8,585 nt of DNA from an uncultured Eubacteriales bacterium. Its GTDB lineage: Bacteria; Bacillota; Clostridia; Christensenellales; Aristaeellaceae. Numbering within the stretch: position 1 is the stretch's first letter; every line of letters starts with the position of its first letter. Of the stretch, positions 1 through 5,899 are shown piece after piece. The stretch lies in assembly GCA_900542395.1 (NCBI GenBank), contig UQNM01000088.1, positions 1-8,585 of the forward strand, read 5' to 3'. The notes under the pieces are model-generated. The model saw only the letters and a list, made by a program, of their open reading frames with translations, had not been told where the DNA came from and did not search any database. The translations under genes were made by a program, and so were the position numbers.

Positions 1-1
1 C

Positions 2-157
2 GCGCCCAAGTCGTCCCCGCGCGCAGGCGGCCGCGTCGGCGCAAAGCCCGTCGGCAAAAGCGCGCCCGCGCACGGCACACCCGCCGGTCGTCCCGCGCAA
101 AAGAGCGGCGGCCGTTCCGCCCAGCGCCCCGGCGGCGCAAACCGCAGGCCGCGTTAA
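2..157 (+). CDS. C-terminal end of an unidentified protein with a basic, Gly/Pro/Arg-rich tail (5' truncated)
   Basis: Frame 2 is open from the window edge to a TAA at 155-157 and gives 51 residues rich in Ala, Gly, Pro, Arg, Lys and Ser, ending in GGANRRPR. Codon third positions are mostly G or C, as in the neighbouring genes, which favours this frame over frame 1 (open to 174 but almost pure Arg/Ala/Lys). Disordered cationic tails of this kind are common on RNA-binding proteins such as DEAD-box helicases, rRNA pseudouridine synthases and RNase R. No folded domain is in view, so the family cannot be named. The gene converges on the NUDIX gene and the two stop codons share bases. No hairpin terminator is visible between them. 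Confidence 0.55.
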   Translation, partial: APKSSPRAGGRVGAKPVGKSAPAHGTPAGRPAQKSGGRSAQRPGGANRRPR

Positions 158-612
158 ATTTCTTTGCCGTTTAAGACAGCCCTTGCAAGCCGTTCTTCCT
201 CGTAAACCAGCTTTAGCGAGAAGAACGGCTCTTTTTCTTTCAGCAGGCGCAGAAAAACCTTGTCGCCCGCCCAGATCGGCAGCTCCGTCAGCCTGTCCGT
301 CTCCACCCATTCCAGCGCGCCTTCGTCGCACTCGCGTAGCGCCCCCTCAAAAGCGTCGGCGGTAAACAGGTGCATGTATTCGCAGTAATCGCCGGAAACA
401 AACGTCACAATCCCGCGATATGCCCAGCGCGTCAGCGTCAGGCCGGTCTCCTCCTTCGCTTCGCGAAGCATACATTCCTCCGGGCTTTCGCCCGGCTCAA
501 ATTTTCCGCCCACGCCAAGCCATTTATCGCGGTTCATGTCGTTTTTCTTTTTGACCCGATGGAGCATCAGCGTGCGTCCGTCTTTTTCAATGTAGCAAAG
601 CGTCGTCTGCAT
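154..612 (-). CDS. NUDIX hydrolase, 8-oxo-dGTP diphosphatase (MutT/MTH1-like)
   Basis: This is a cytosolic nucleotide pyrophosphohydrolase that probably removes oxidised purine nucleotides such as 8-oxo-dGTP from the pool. The complete Nudix box GX5EX7REUXEEXGU is present. Numbered from the upstream ATG at 621, it begins at G39 with E45, R53-E54, E57-E58 and G60; the metal-binding REXXEE core is intact. The N-terminal TTLCYIEKDGRTLMLHR and the later GIVTFVSGDYCEYMHLF are typical of Clostridial enzymes annotated as 8-oxo-dGTP diphosphatases. The ATG at 621 directly abuts the GGGAAGGG ribosome binding site. The ATG at 612 lies 9 nt from it and gives MQTTLCYIE, matching the usual start of the family, so 612 is chosen (152 aa). 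It is single-domain and full length. Substrate specificity is inferred from family resemblance only. Confidence 0.9.
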   Translation of the reverse strand: MQTTLCYIEKDGRTLMLHRVKKKNDMNRDKWLGVGGKFEPGESPEECMLREAKEETGLTLTRWAYRGIVTFVSGDYCEYMHLFTADAFEGALRECDEGALEWVETDRLTELPIWAGDKVFLRLLKEKEPFFSLKLVYEEERLARAVLNGKEI

Positions 613-672
613 GTCGTTCATCCCTTCCCGCCGAATCAGGCGGATGTGTGCGCGGCGCGGCGCCGCTTTTTC

Positions 673-701
673 AGTCTATCACGGTTTGCGCCGGACATCA
701 A
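673..701 (-). promoter_or_regulatory. Sigma-A-like promoter of the NUDIX gene
   Basis: On the minus strand TTGATG (696-701) and TAGACT (673-678) are separated by exactly 17 nt, and each matches the consensus at 4 of 6 bases. Transcription would start near 666, giving a leader of roughly 55 nt. The leader begins with a GC-rich palindrome (GCGGCGCCGC, 657-666). The promoter is back to back with the promoter of the rightward operon. This is a sequence call only. Confidence 0.5.
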
Positions 702-709
702 GCCGCGCA

Positions 710-739
710 TTGTGTTTTTCCCTTTGTCTATGGTATAAT
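710..739 (+). promoter_or_regulatory. Extended -10 promoter of the flavoprotein operon
   Basis: TGGTATAAT (731-739) is a perfect extended -10 element (TGn plus TATAAT). The -35 region is weak: TTGTGT at 710-715, 18 nt upstream, matches 3 of 6 bases. That is acceptable for extended -10 promoters. The predicted start is near 746, leaving about 25 nt of leader, which carries the GGAGGA ribosome binding site (758-763), 8 nt (from GGAGG) before the ATG at 771. Confidence 0.7.
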
Positions 740-770
740 AAATCGAATTGAAGCTCTGGAGGATGTTTCC

Positions 771-1988
771 ATGCAAACCGATTGCGTGATTTTGGGCGGC
801 GGCGCGGGCGGCCTGTGCGCCGCGGCCGCGCTTGGCCGCAGGGGGCTGCGCGTTACGGTGGTCGAGCGCCTGCCGCGCGTGGGCAAAAAGCTGCTGGCCA
901 CGGGAAACGGCCGCTGCAACCTGTCCAATCTGGATATGCAGCCGTCGCATTACGGCAAGGCCGTGCCGTTCGTCGAGCGGGTCTATGCCGCCGTGCCGCC
1001 GGAGGAGGTCGCCGCCTTCTTCGCCTCGCTCGGCCTGATGACCGCCGTGGAGGACGGCCGCGTCTATCCCCGCACGATGGCCGCCTCCGCCGTGCTCGAC
1101 GTGCTGCGCATGGCCTGCGAGCGCTACGCCGTCTCGATGCTGACGGATACGGAGGTCGTCGCGCTCTCCCCATCCCGCCGCGGCGGCTGGTCGGTGCAGC
1201 TTGCGGATGGTTCGGGGATTTTTGCGCCGCACGTCGTCGCCGCCATGGGCGGAAGCGCCGCGCCGTCGATGGGCACGGACGGAACGGGCGCGCGTCTGAT
1301 GCAGGCGCTCGGCCACGAGATCACGCCGCTCTATCCCGCGCTGGTTCAGCTTCGATGCAGTCATCCCGCGCTCAAGGGGCTGAAGGGCATCCGCACGCAG
1401 GCTGAATTGACCCTGATGATTGACGATCAAGCCGTTTTACGAGAAACCGGCGAATTGCTGCTGACGGATTACGGCGTATCGGGGGTCTGCGTGTTTCAGC
1501 TTTCCCGCGAGGCCGCGCCCGCACTGGCGCAGGGGCGGAGCGTTCGTCTCGCCGTCAACTTTCTGCCGGAGATCCCATCGCTTCTGCCGTGGCTGGATGC
1601 GCGCATCCGCCAGCTTGCGCCCGCGTCCCTGTTGGCGCTGACGACCGGCGTTTTGCCTCGCCTGCTGGCGCAGACGGTCATTCGGGAAGCGCGTCTTTCG
1701 CCGGATATGCCCGCTGAAGCCCTTTCGGAATCCGAAAAGCAGGCGCTTTGCGGCGCACTTTCCGCGTTTCCGCTGGTCGTCACGGGCACGCAGGGCTTTG
1801 CCAACGCGCAGGTCACGCGCGGCGGCGTTTCCCTCGCGGACGTCGATCCCTCAACCATGGCTTCCCGCCTGTTTGACGGCCTGCACATCATCGGCGAGCT
1901 GCTCGATGTGGACGGCCCCTGCGGCGGCTACAATTTACACTTCGCCTTTGCCGGCGCGCTGGCCGCCGCGAAGGCGATTGCAGGTTAA
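771..1988 (+). CDS. BaiN/RdsA-family NAD(P)/FAD-dependent oxidoreductase (HI0933-like flavoprotein)
   Basis: This 405-residue cytosolic flavoprotein belongs to the HI0933/YhiN/BaiN group, often annotated as an aminoacetone oxidase family FAD-binding enzyme. An N-terminal Rossmann motif binds FAD (ILGGGAGG, residues 7-14, with the ribose-binding acid E32). The family signature GKKLLATGNGRCNLSN follows at 38-53. The C-terminal FAD-contact motif, GELLDVDGPCGGYN at 375-388, is intact. Although the frame is open back to 648, the ATG at 771 is chosen because GGAGGA sits 8 nt upstream and the Rossmann strand begins immediately after it. The natural substrate is not established for most members: BaiN has been linked to bile acid 7-dehydroxylation in Clostridium scindens, but nothing else from that pathway is present here. 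The downstream FAD dehydrogenase follows after 23 bp in the same operon. Confidence 0.9.
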   Translation: MQTDCVILGGGAGGLCAAAALGRRGLRVTVVERLPRVGKKLLATGNGRCNLSNLDMQPSHYGKAVPFVERVYAAVPPEEVAAFFASLGLMTAVEDGRVYPRTMAASAVLDVLRMACERYAVSMLTDTEVVALSPSRRGGWSVQLADGSGIFAPHVVAAMGGSAAPSMGTDGTGARLMQALGHEITPLYPALVQLRCSHPALKGLKGIRTQAELTLMIDDQAVLRETGELLLTDYGVSGVCVFQLSREAAPALAQGRSVRLAVNFLPEIPSLLPWLDARIRQLAPASLLALTTGVLPRLLAQTVIREARLSPDMPAEALSESEKQALCGALSAFPLVVTGTQGFANAQVTRGGVSLADVDPSTMASRLFDGLHIIGELLDVDGPCGGYNLHFAFAGALAAAKAIAG

Positions 1989-2011
1989 CGCTTGATTTTC
2001 GGAGGAATACC

Positions 2012-3622
2012 ATGCTCAGACTCCATAACATAAAACTCCCGCTCTCTTATTCCGGCCAATCGCTTGCGCAGGCGGCCGCCAAAGCGCTCGGCGTCTCTCA
2101 GAGCGCCGTCGCGCATTGTGAAATCAGCAGAAAGAGCGTCGATGCGCGCAAAAAAAACGACGTCTGCTTCGTCGTCGCGCTCGATGTGACACTCAAAAAT
2201 CCGCAGGATGAAAAGCGGATTGCCGCGCGGCTCGCGCCCGCGGTCGGCGGTTTGGCCGTCCCCTATGCGCCGCCCGCCGTGGCGGCGCTCCCTCACGCGC
2301 CCGCCGTTCGCCCGGTCGTCGTCGGTTTCGGCCCCGCCGGTCTGTTTGCCGCGCTGACGCTGGCCGAAGCGGGCGCGCGCCCCATTGTGCTCGAACGCGG
2401 TCAGGACGTCGATACGCGCACCCGCGACGTTCGCGCTTACTGGTCGCGCGGCGCGGAGGCGTTTTCCCCCGCTTCCAACGTGCAGTTCGGCGAGGGCGGC
2501 GCAGGCACGTTTTCCGATGGAAAGCTCAACACCGGCACGAAGGATCCGCGCGGCGAGCACATCCTGCGCACCTTCGTGCGCTTCGGCGCGCCGCATGACA
2601 TCCTGATCGACGCAAAGCCGCACATCGGCACGGACAAGCTCTGCGGCGTGGTCAAGGCCATGCGCATGCGGATTCTCGAATTGGGCGGCGAAGTGCGCTT
2701 CGGCGCGCGCCTGACGGAGGTGCTGCACAAGAACGGCCGCGTCGCCGCCATTCGCTATGAAGACGCGCAGGGCGGGCACGAGCTGCCCGCCGAAGCCGTC
2801 GTGCTCGCCATCGGCCACAGCGCCCGCGATACGTTCGAATCGCTTCTGGCGGGCGGCGTCACGTTCGTGCAGAAGCCCTTCTCCATCGGCGCACGCATCG
2901 AGCATCCCCAAAGCCTCATCAACGTCTCGCAATACGGCGCGGCGGCCGGGCACCCGGCGCTCGGCGCGGCGGATTACAAGCTGGCGCTGCATCTGCCGAG
3001 CGGGCGCAGCGTTTACACCTTCTGCATGTGTCCGGGCGGCACGGTCGTCGCGGCGGCCAGCGAGCCGGAGAGCGTCGTCACCAACGGCATGAGCTGTTAC
3101 GCCCGCGACGGCGCAAACGCAAACAGCGCGCTGCTCGTCGGCGTCGGCCCGGAGGATTTCGGCAGCGAGCATCCGCTGGCCGGCATGTTCCTCCAGCGCG
3201 AAATCGAGCGCCGCGCGTTCGTTCTCGGCGGCAGAAGCGGAAAAGCCCCCTGCCAAACCGTCGGCGATCTGCTTGCGGAGCGCGCAAGCGTTCAGTTGGG
3301 CTCGGTCAGACCGAGTTATCGGCCGGGCGTCGTTCCCGGCGATCTGGCCGAGCTTCTGCCCGCGCCGATCATCGGTGCCATGCGCGAAGCGCTTCCGCTG
3401 CTGGGTCGCCGCCTGCGCGGGTTTGACTGCCCGGACGCGGTGCTCACCGGGCCGGAAACACGCTCTTCCTCGCCCGTGCGCATCACCCGTGACGAAACCC
3501 TCCAGAGCGTCAGCGTTCTTGGATTGTACCCCTGCGGTGAGGGCGCGGGCTACGCGGGCGGCATCACCTCCGCCGCCGTGGACGGCGTAAGATGCGCGGA
3601 GGCGGTGCTCAACGCCTACTGA
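2012..3622 (+). CDS. COG2509-type FAD-dependent dehydrogenase, function unknown
   Basis: A 536-residue protein. Residues 1 to about 85 form a small N-terminal domain without cofactor motifs (it starts MLRLHNIKLPLSYSGQSL). A linker follows, then a Rossmann FAD-binding motif VVVGFGPAG (102-110) with its acidic partner E128. The hallmark segment NVQFGEGGAGTFSDGKLNTG spans 156-175. The C-terminal FAD motif CGEGAGYAGGITSAAVDG begins at C508. Length and layout match the uncharacterised COG2509 flavoproteins common in Firmicutes; no membrane segment or signal peptide is seen. A GGAGG site (2001-2005) lies 6 nt before the ATG, and the gene is 23 bp behind the BaiN-like gene, so the two flavoproteins are probably cotranscribed. 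The family's reaction is unknown, and a role alongside its neighbour is inference. Its last 7 bp overlap the convergent SPOR gene. Confidence 0.9.
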   Translation: MLRLHNIKLPLSYSGQSLAQAAAKALGVSQSAVAHCEISRKSVDARKKNDVCFVVALDVTLKNPQDEKRIAARLAPAVGGLAVPYAPPAVAALPHAPAVRPVVVGFGPAGLFAALTLAEAGARPIVLERGQDVDTRTRDVRAYWSRGAEAFSPASNVQFGEGGAGTFSDGKLNTGTKDPRGEHILRTFVRFGAPHDILIDAKPHIGTDKLCGVVKAMRMRILELGGEVRFGARLTEVLHKNGRVAAIRYEDAQGGHELPAEAVVLAIGHSARDTFESLLAGGVTFVQKPFSIGARIEHPQSLINVSQYGAAAGHPALGAADYKLALHLPSGRSVYTFCMCPGGTVVAAASEPESVVTNGMSCYARDGANANSALLVGVGPEDFGSEHPLAGMFLQREIERRAFVLGGRSGKAPCQTVGDLLAERASVQLGSVRPSYRPGVVPGDLAELLPAPIIGAMREALPLLGRRLRGFDCPDAVLTGPETRSSSPVRITRDETLQSVSVLGLYPCGEGAGYAGGITSAAVDGVRCAEAVLNAY

Positions 3623-4341
3623 TTGGCCAGCGCCCGCCTGAGCTCTCGGCACAGAAGCGCCATCGTCGCCCGCGCGTAGGGCTTATCGCCGTCCGGCGTT
3701 TTCTCGATCAGCGCGCACCAGTTGACAAGGCTCTGCGCCAGTTGGGTGTACAACGTGTTTTCCGGGTGCGCCGATATGCCCCGCTGCGCCTGCGCCCGCA
3801 CGTCCGCGAGAACATCCGCCAGCGCCTCGCCGCTCTCCAGCCGGGAAAGCGCTTCATCCGGCAGGTGCAGCAGCCGCGCCGCGTCGTTTCCGTCGCTCTT
3901 TCCGGCGCTGAGCCGCATATCCACGCGCGTCAGCGTTTCTTCGGTCACAAAGCTGGTCTGCCCTGCCGTTTCGCCAAGAAGCGTCTCCCGGCTCGTCGCC
4001 GCATCCGCCATCAGCCGCATCTGCGCATCCTGCCAAACGACGCAGGGAACGCCCATCGCCGCGAGCCTTTTCCGTTCGCTTTCGGCGCTTTCCCCGTTGT
4101 CAAACACGCCGAGCTGAAGCGCATATATCCGCCGCTCCGGCAGCGTGACCTCAATCTCCTGCGCGCGCAGATCGGCAAACGCCTGCACCCCGCGTCGGAT
4201 TTTCGCGTTCAGATACGCCCGTAACTCCGGCGCCATGGCCGCCGACGTCAGCGCCAGAACCGCCAACGCCAGAATGACCCGATTCCGGATTTTCTTCGTC
4301 CGCTGACGCTTTTGCCTGCTGGTAAGCCGCCGCTTTGCCAT
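3616..4341 (-). CDS. Membrane-anchored SPOR-domain protein
   Basis: A 241-residue predicted type II membrane protein. A very basic cytoplasmic head (residues 1-20, rich in K/R) is followed by one hydrophobic helix (about 21-38, VILALAVLALTSAAM). A short linker leads to a SPOR-like segment at about 70-118: RIYALQLGVFDNGESAESER, then a Gly-Val-Pro turn and VVWQDAQMRLMAD. SPOR domains bind peptidoglycan lacking stem peptides at division or sporulation septa. Residues 140-241 are helical-looking and unrecognised. GGAGGG (4348-4353) stands 6 nt from the ATG. The gene is transcribed alone, divergent from the DUF6062 gene, and its TAG lies within the end of the convergent flavoprotein gene. The SPOR call rests on the pattern aromatic-x-LQ-hydrophobic-G-x-F; a cell-envelope role is inferred. 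Confidence 0.72.
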   Translation of the reverse strand: MAKRRLTSRQKRQRTKKIRNRVILALAVLALTSAAMAPELRAYLNAKIRRGVQAFADLRAQEIEVTLPERRIYALQLGVFDNGESAESERKRLAAMGVPCVVWQDAQMRLMADAATSRETLLGETAGQTSFVTEETLTRVDMRLSAGKSDGNDAARLLHLPDEALSRLESGEALADVLADVRAQAQRGISAHPENTLYTQLAQSLVNWCALIEKTPDGDKPYARATMALLCRELRRALANQ

Positions 4342-4387
4342 GCGCTTCCCTCCGTTTCGCCCTTGAGCCTATGAGCCGCGCCGCCCA

Positions 4388-4415
4388 ATTATCCCTCGAC
4401 CCAGTATGAGGTAAA
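4388..4415 (-). promoter_or_regulatory. Possible promoter of the SPOR gene
   Basis: On the minus strand GATAAT (4388-4393, 5 of 6) lies 16 nt from TTTACC (4410-4415, 4 of 6). A start near 4381 would leave a leader of about 40 nt containing the GGAGGG site. On the opposite strand TTGAGC (4363-4368) and AATTAT (4387-4392), 18 nt apart, could serve the DUF6062 gene. The two -10 elements would overlap, so the divergent promoters could not be occupied together. Both are weak matches. Confidence 0.35.
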
Positions 4416-4420
4416 CGAAG

Positions 4421-5176
4421 ATGAAATATACGCTGGATACCCTGCCCGTTCTGGATGCCTACCGCGAAAACAGCGAATGTCCGCTTTGCCGCCTGCGCAT
4501 CGCCTGCGAGGATCAATATGTGGACAGCATGCTCGGCGCGGCCTACATGGAGCCGGATTGCCGGGTCAAGACCAACGAAGTCGGCTTCTGCTCGCGGCAT
4601 TTTCAGCTGATGTTCGAGCGGCGCAACCGGCTCGGCCTCGCGCTGATGACGCACACGCATTTGCAGCAGGTCGAGCGCGATCTCAAAACCATTCTGGAAA
4701 GCGGCGGCGGCTCCAAGGGGCTGCTCGCTTCGCTTCGCGGCGGAAAGAGCGAGGATTCCCGCGCGGCGAAAATCCGGGAGCGCCTTTCCGGCTGCGTGAT
4801 CTGCGAGCAGCTCGACGGCGCGCTCAACCGCTACGCCTATACCATCGCCCAGCTCTACGGCACAAACGCCGAATTTAAGCAGATGCTTGACGCTTCAAAG
4901 GGCTTCTGTCTGCCGCATCTGGCGCTTGTGCTGGATATGGCACAAAAAACGCTCCCCGCCACGCAAGCCGATGCATTCAGCAAGGCCGTCGCCGCCGTGG
5001 AGCTGCCGAACCTGAAAAGGCTCTCGGATGAGCTGGAATGGTTCACGCTGAAATACGATTTCCGCAACGCGGATAAGCCGTGGGGCAACAGCCGCGACGC
5101 GGTAGAGCGCTCCATCAACAAGCTGATGGGCGCGTGCGTCGGCGACGAAGCGAAGATGCCCGCGCACAACGACTGA
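4421..5176 (+). CDS. DUF6062-like protein with duplicated Cys/His (putative zinc) modules
   Basis: A 251-residue soluble protein resembling the Firmicute DUF6062 family, whose function is unknown. Two similar modules are visible. The first has CPLC at C20/C23, then GFCSRH at C57/H60. The second has CVIC at C125/C128, then GFCLPH at C163/H166. The CxxC-to-CxxH spacing is almost the same in both (34 and 35 residues), which suggests an internal duplication and two CCCH metal sites, most simply zinc. Helical linkers and the C-terminal block EWFTLKYDFRNADKPWGNS (about 205-224) follow. GAGGT (4408-4412) lies 8 nt from the ATG. The gene is monocistronic: the upstream gene is divergent, and a strong bidirectional terminator follows 10 bp after the stop. 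The family name is from memory of its motifs; metal binding is inferred. Confidence 0.8.
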   Translation: MKYTLDTLPVLDAYRENSECPLCRLRIACEDQYVDSMLGAAYMEPDCRVKTNEVGFCSRHFQLMFERRNRLGLALMTHTHLQQVERDLKTILESGGGSKGLLASLRGGKSEDSRAAKIRERLSGCVICEQLDGALNRYAYTIAQLYGTNAEFKQMLDASKGFCLPHLALVLDMAQKTLPATQADAFSKAVAAVELPNLKRLSDELEWFTLKYDFRNADKPWGNSRDAVERSINKLMGACVGDEAKMPAHND

Positions 5177-5186
5177 CCTTGCTGTT

Positions 5187-5240
5187 ATTCAATCAAAAAA
5201 CGGTGCAAACCTTGCGGCCTGCACCGTTTTTTGATTGAAT
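5187..5240. terminator. Perfect bidirectional intrinsic terminator
   Basis: Two 21-nt arms (5187-5207 and 5220-5240) are exact reverse complements around a 12-nt loop. The GC part of the stem is CGGTGCA/TGCACCG, flanked by A6 on the left and T6 on the right, so either strand gives a hairpin followed by a U-run. It serves the DUF6062 gene (stop at 5176) from the left and engB (stop at 5244) from the right, and insulates the two convergent transcripts. Confidence 0.95.
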
Positions 5241-5243
5241 GAT

Positions 5244-5879
5244 TTAGCCTTCCACGGGCGGGGTCGGTTCGCCCGCCGCGTCGTCCAGTTCCTCTTCCGC
5301 GTAGCAGACCTGCTCAATTTTACAAAGCATCTCTTCCCTGCCCGTGCCGTCCTCTGATGAGAACGGAATCACCTGCCACGGCTGAACCAGCAGCCCGCGG
5401 CAGATCGGCGCGAGGTATTTCATGCGCGCGCCGCGGCTGATTTTATCCGCCTTCGTCGCCACAACGGTAAACGGAATCCCCGCCTGCCGCAGGAACATGC
5501 CCATCTCCTTATCCTCCGCGCTCGGCTCATGGCGGATATCCACCAGATGAAAGACGTGGCAAAGATCCTCCGTCCGGGCAAAATAATCCTGCATCATCTT
5601 GCCCCATGAGAGCTTTTCGTCCTTGCTGACCTTCGCAAAGCCGTACCCCGGCAAATCAATGAAATTGATCTCATTGTTGATCTGATAGACGTTGATGAGC
5701 CGTGTCTTGCCCGGCGTGGCGCTCGTCCGGGCGAGCTTGTTGCGGTTGGTCAGCTTGTTAATCATGGAGGATTTACCCACGTTGCTCTTGCCCGCAAAAG
5801 CCACCTCCGGGCAGCCCTTCGTGGCGAAATCGCCATAATCCTTCATCGATGTGATAAAATCCGCGCGTTTTACGATCAT
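5244..5879 (-). CDS. engB: Ribosome biogenesis GTP-binding protein EngB (YsxC/YihA)
   Basis: A cytosolic Era/Obg-type GTPase needed for late large-subunit ribosome assembly, and essential in B. subtilis. All G motifs are intact over 211 residues: G1 GKSNVGKSS (30-38), G2 TPGKT (55-59), G3 DLPG (75-78), G4 TKAD (142-145) and G5 around SSED (174-177). The family-typical PGYGFA follows G3. An acidic, Pro-containing tail (about 195-211) extends past the GTPase fold. Although the frame is open back to 5933, the ATG at 5879 is chosen because it gives the normal family N-terminus (MIVKRADF). An AAAAGGAG site (5891-5898) lies 11 nt upstream in the gap just after the lon stop. The gene follows lon by 20 bp, the same lon-ysxC order as in Bacillus. 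It is probably cotranscribed with lon and ended by the 5187-5240 hairpin. Confidence 0.96.
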   Translation of the reverse strand: MIVKRADFITSMKDYGDFATKGCPEVAFAGKSNVGKSSMINKLTNRNKLARTSATPGKTRLINVYQINNEINFIDLPGYGFAKVSKDEKLSWGKMMQDYFARTEDLCHVFHLVDIRHEPSAEDKEMGMFLRQAGIPFTVVATKADKISRGARMKYLAPICRGLLVQPWQVIPFSSEDGTGREEMLCKIEQVCYAEEELDDAAGEPTPPVEG

Positions 5880-5899
5880 CGTTTGGTATGCTCCTTTTC

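Noticed and set aside
657..672. Terminator formed by GCGGCGCCGC plus TTTTT on the plus strand
   Set aside because: The palindrome has no loop room and there is no rightward gene ending before it; it more likely sits at the start of the NUDIX leader.
636..1430. A 264-codon leftward frame overlapping the NUDIX/flavoprotein promoter region
   Set aside because: It is antisense to the flavoprotein, lacks a ribosome binding site and crosses both promoters.
771..1988. Bile acid 7-dehydroxylation gene (baiN) as part of a bai cluster
   Set aside because: The family is broad and present in organisms without bile acid metabolism; no other bai gene is in the window.
1985..3652. A 555-codon leftward open frame opposite the COG2509 gene
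   Set aside because: Same antisense effect; the composition is Arg/Ala/His-biased and the plus strand carries intact FAD motifs and a good ribosome binding site.
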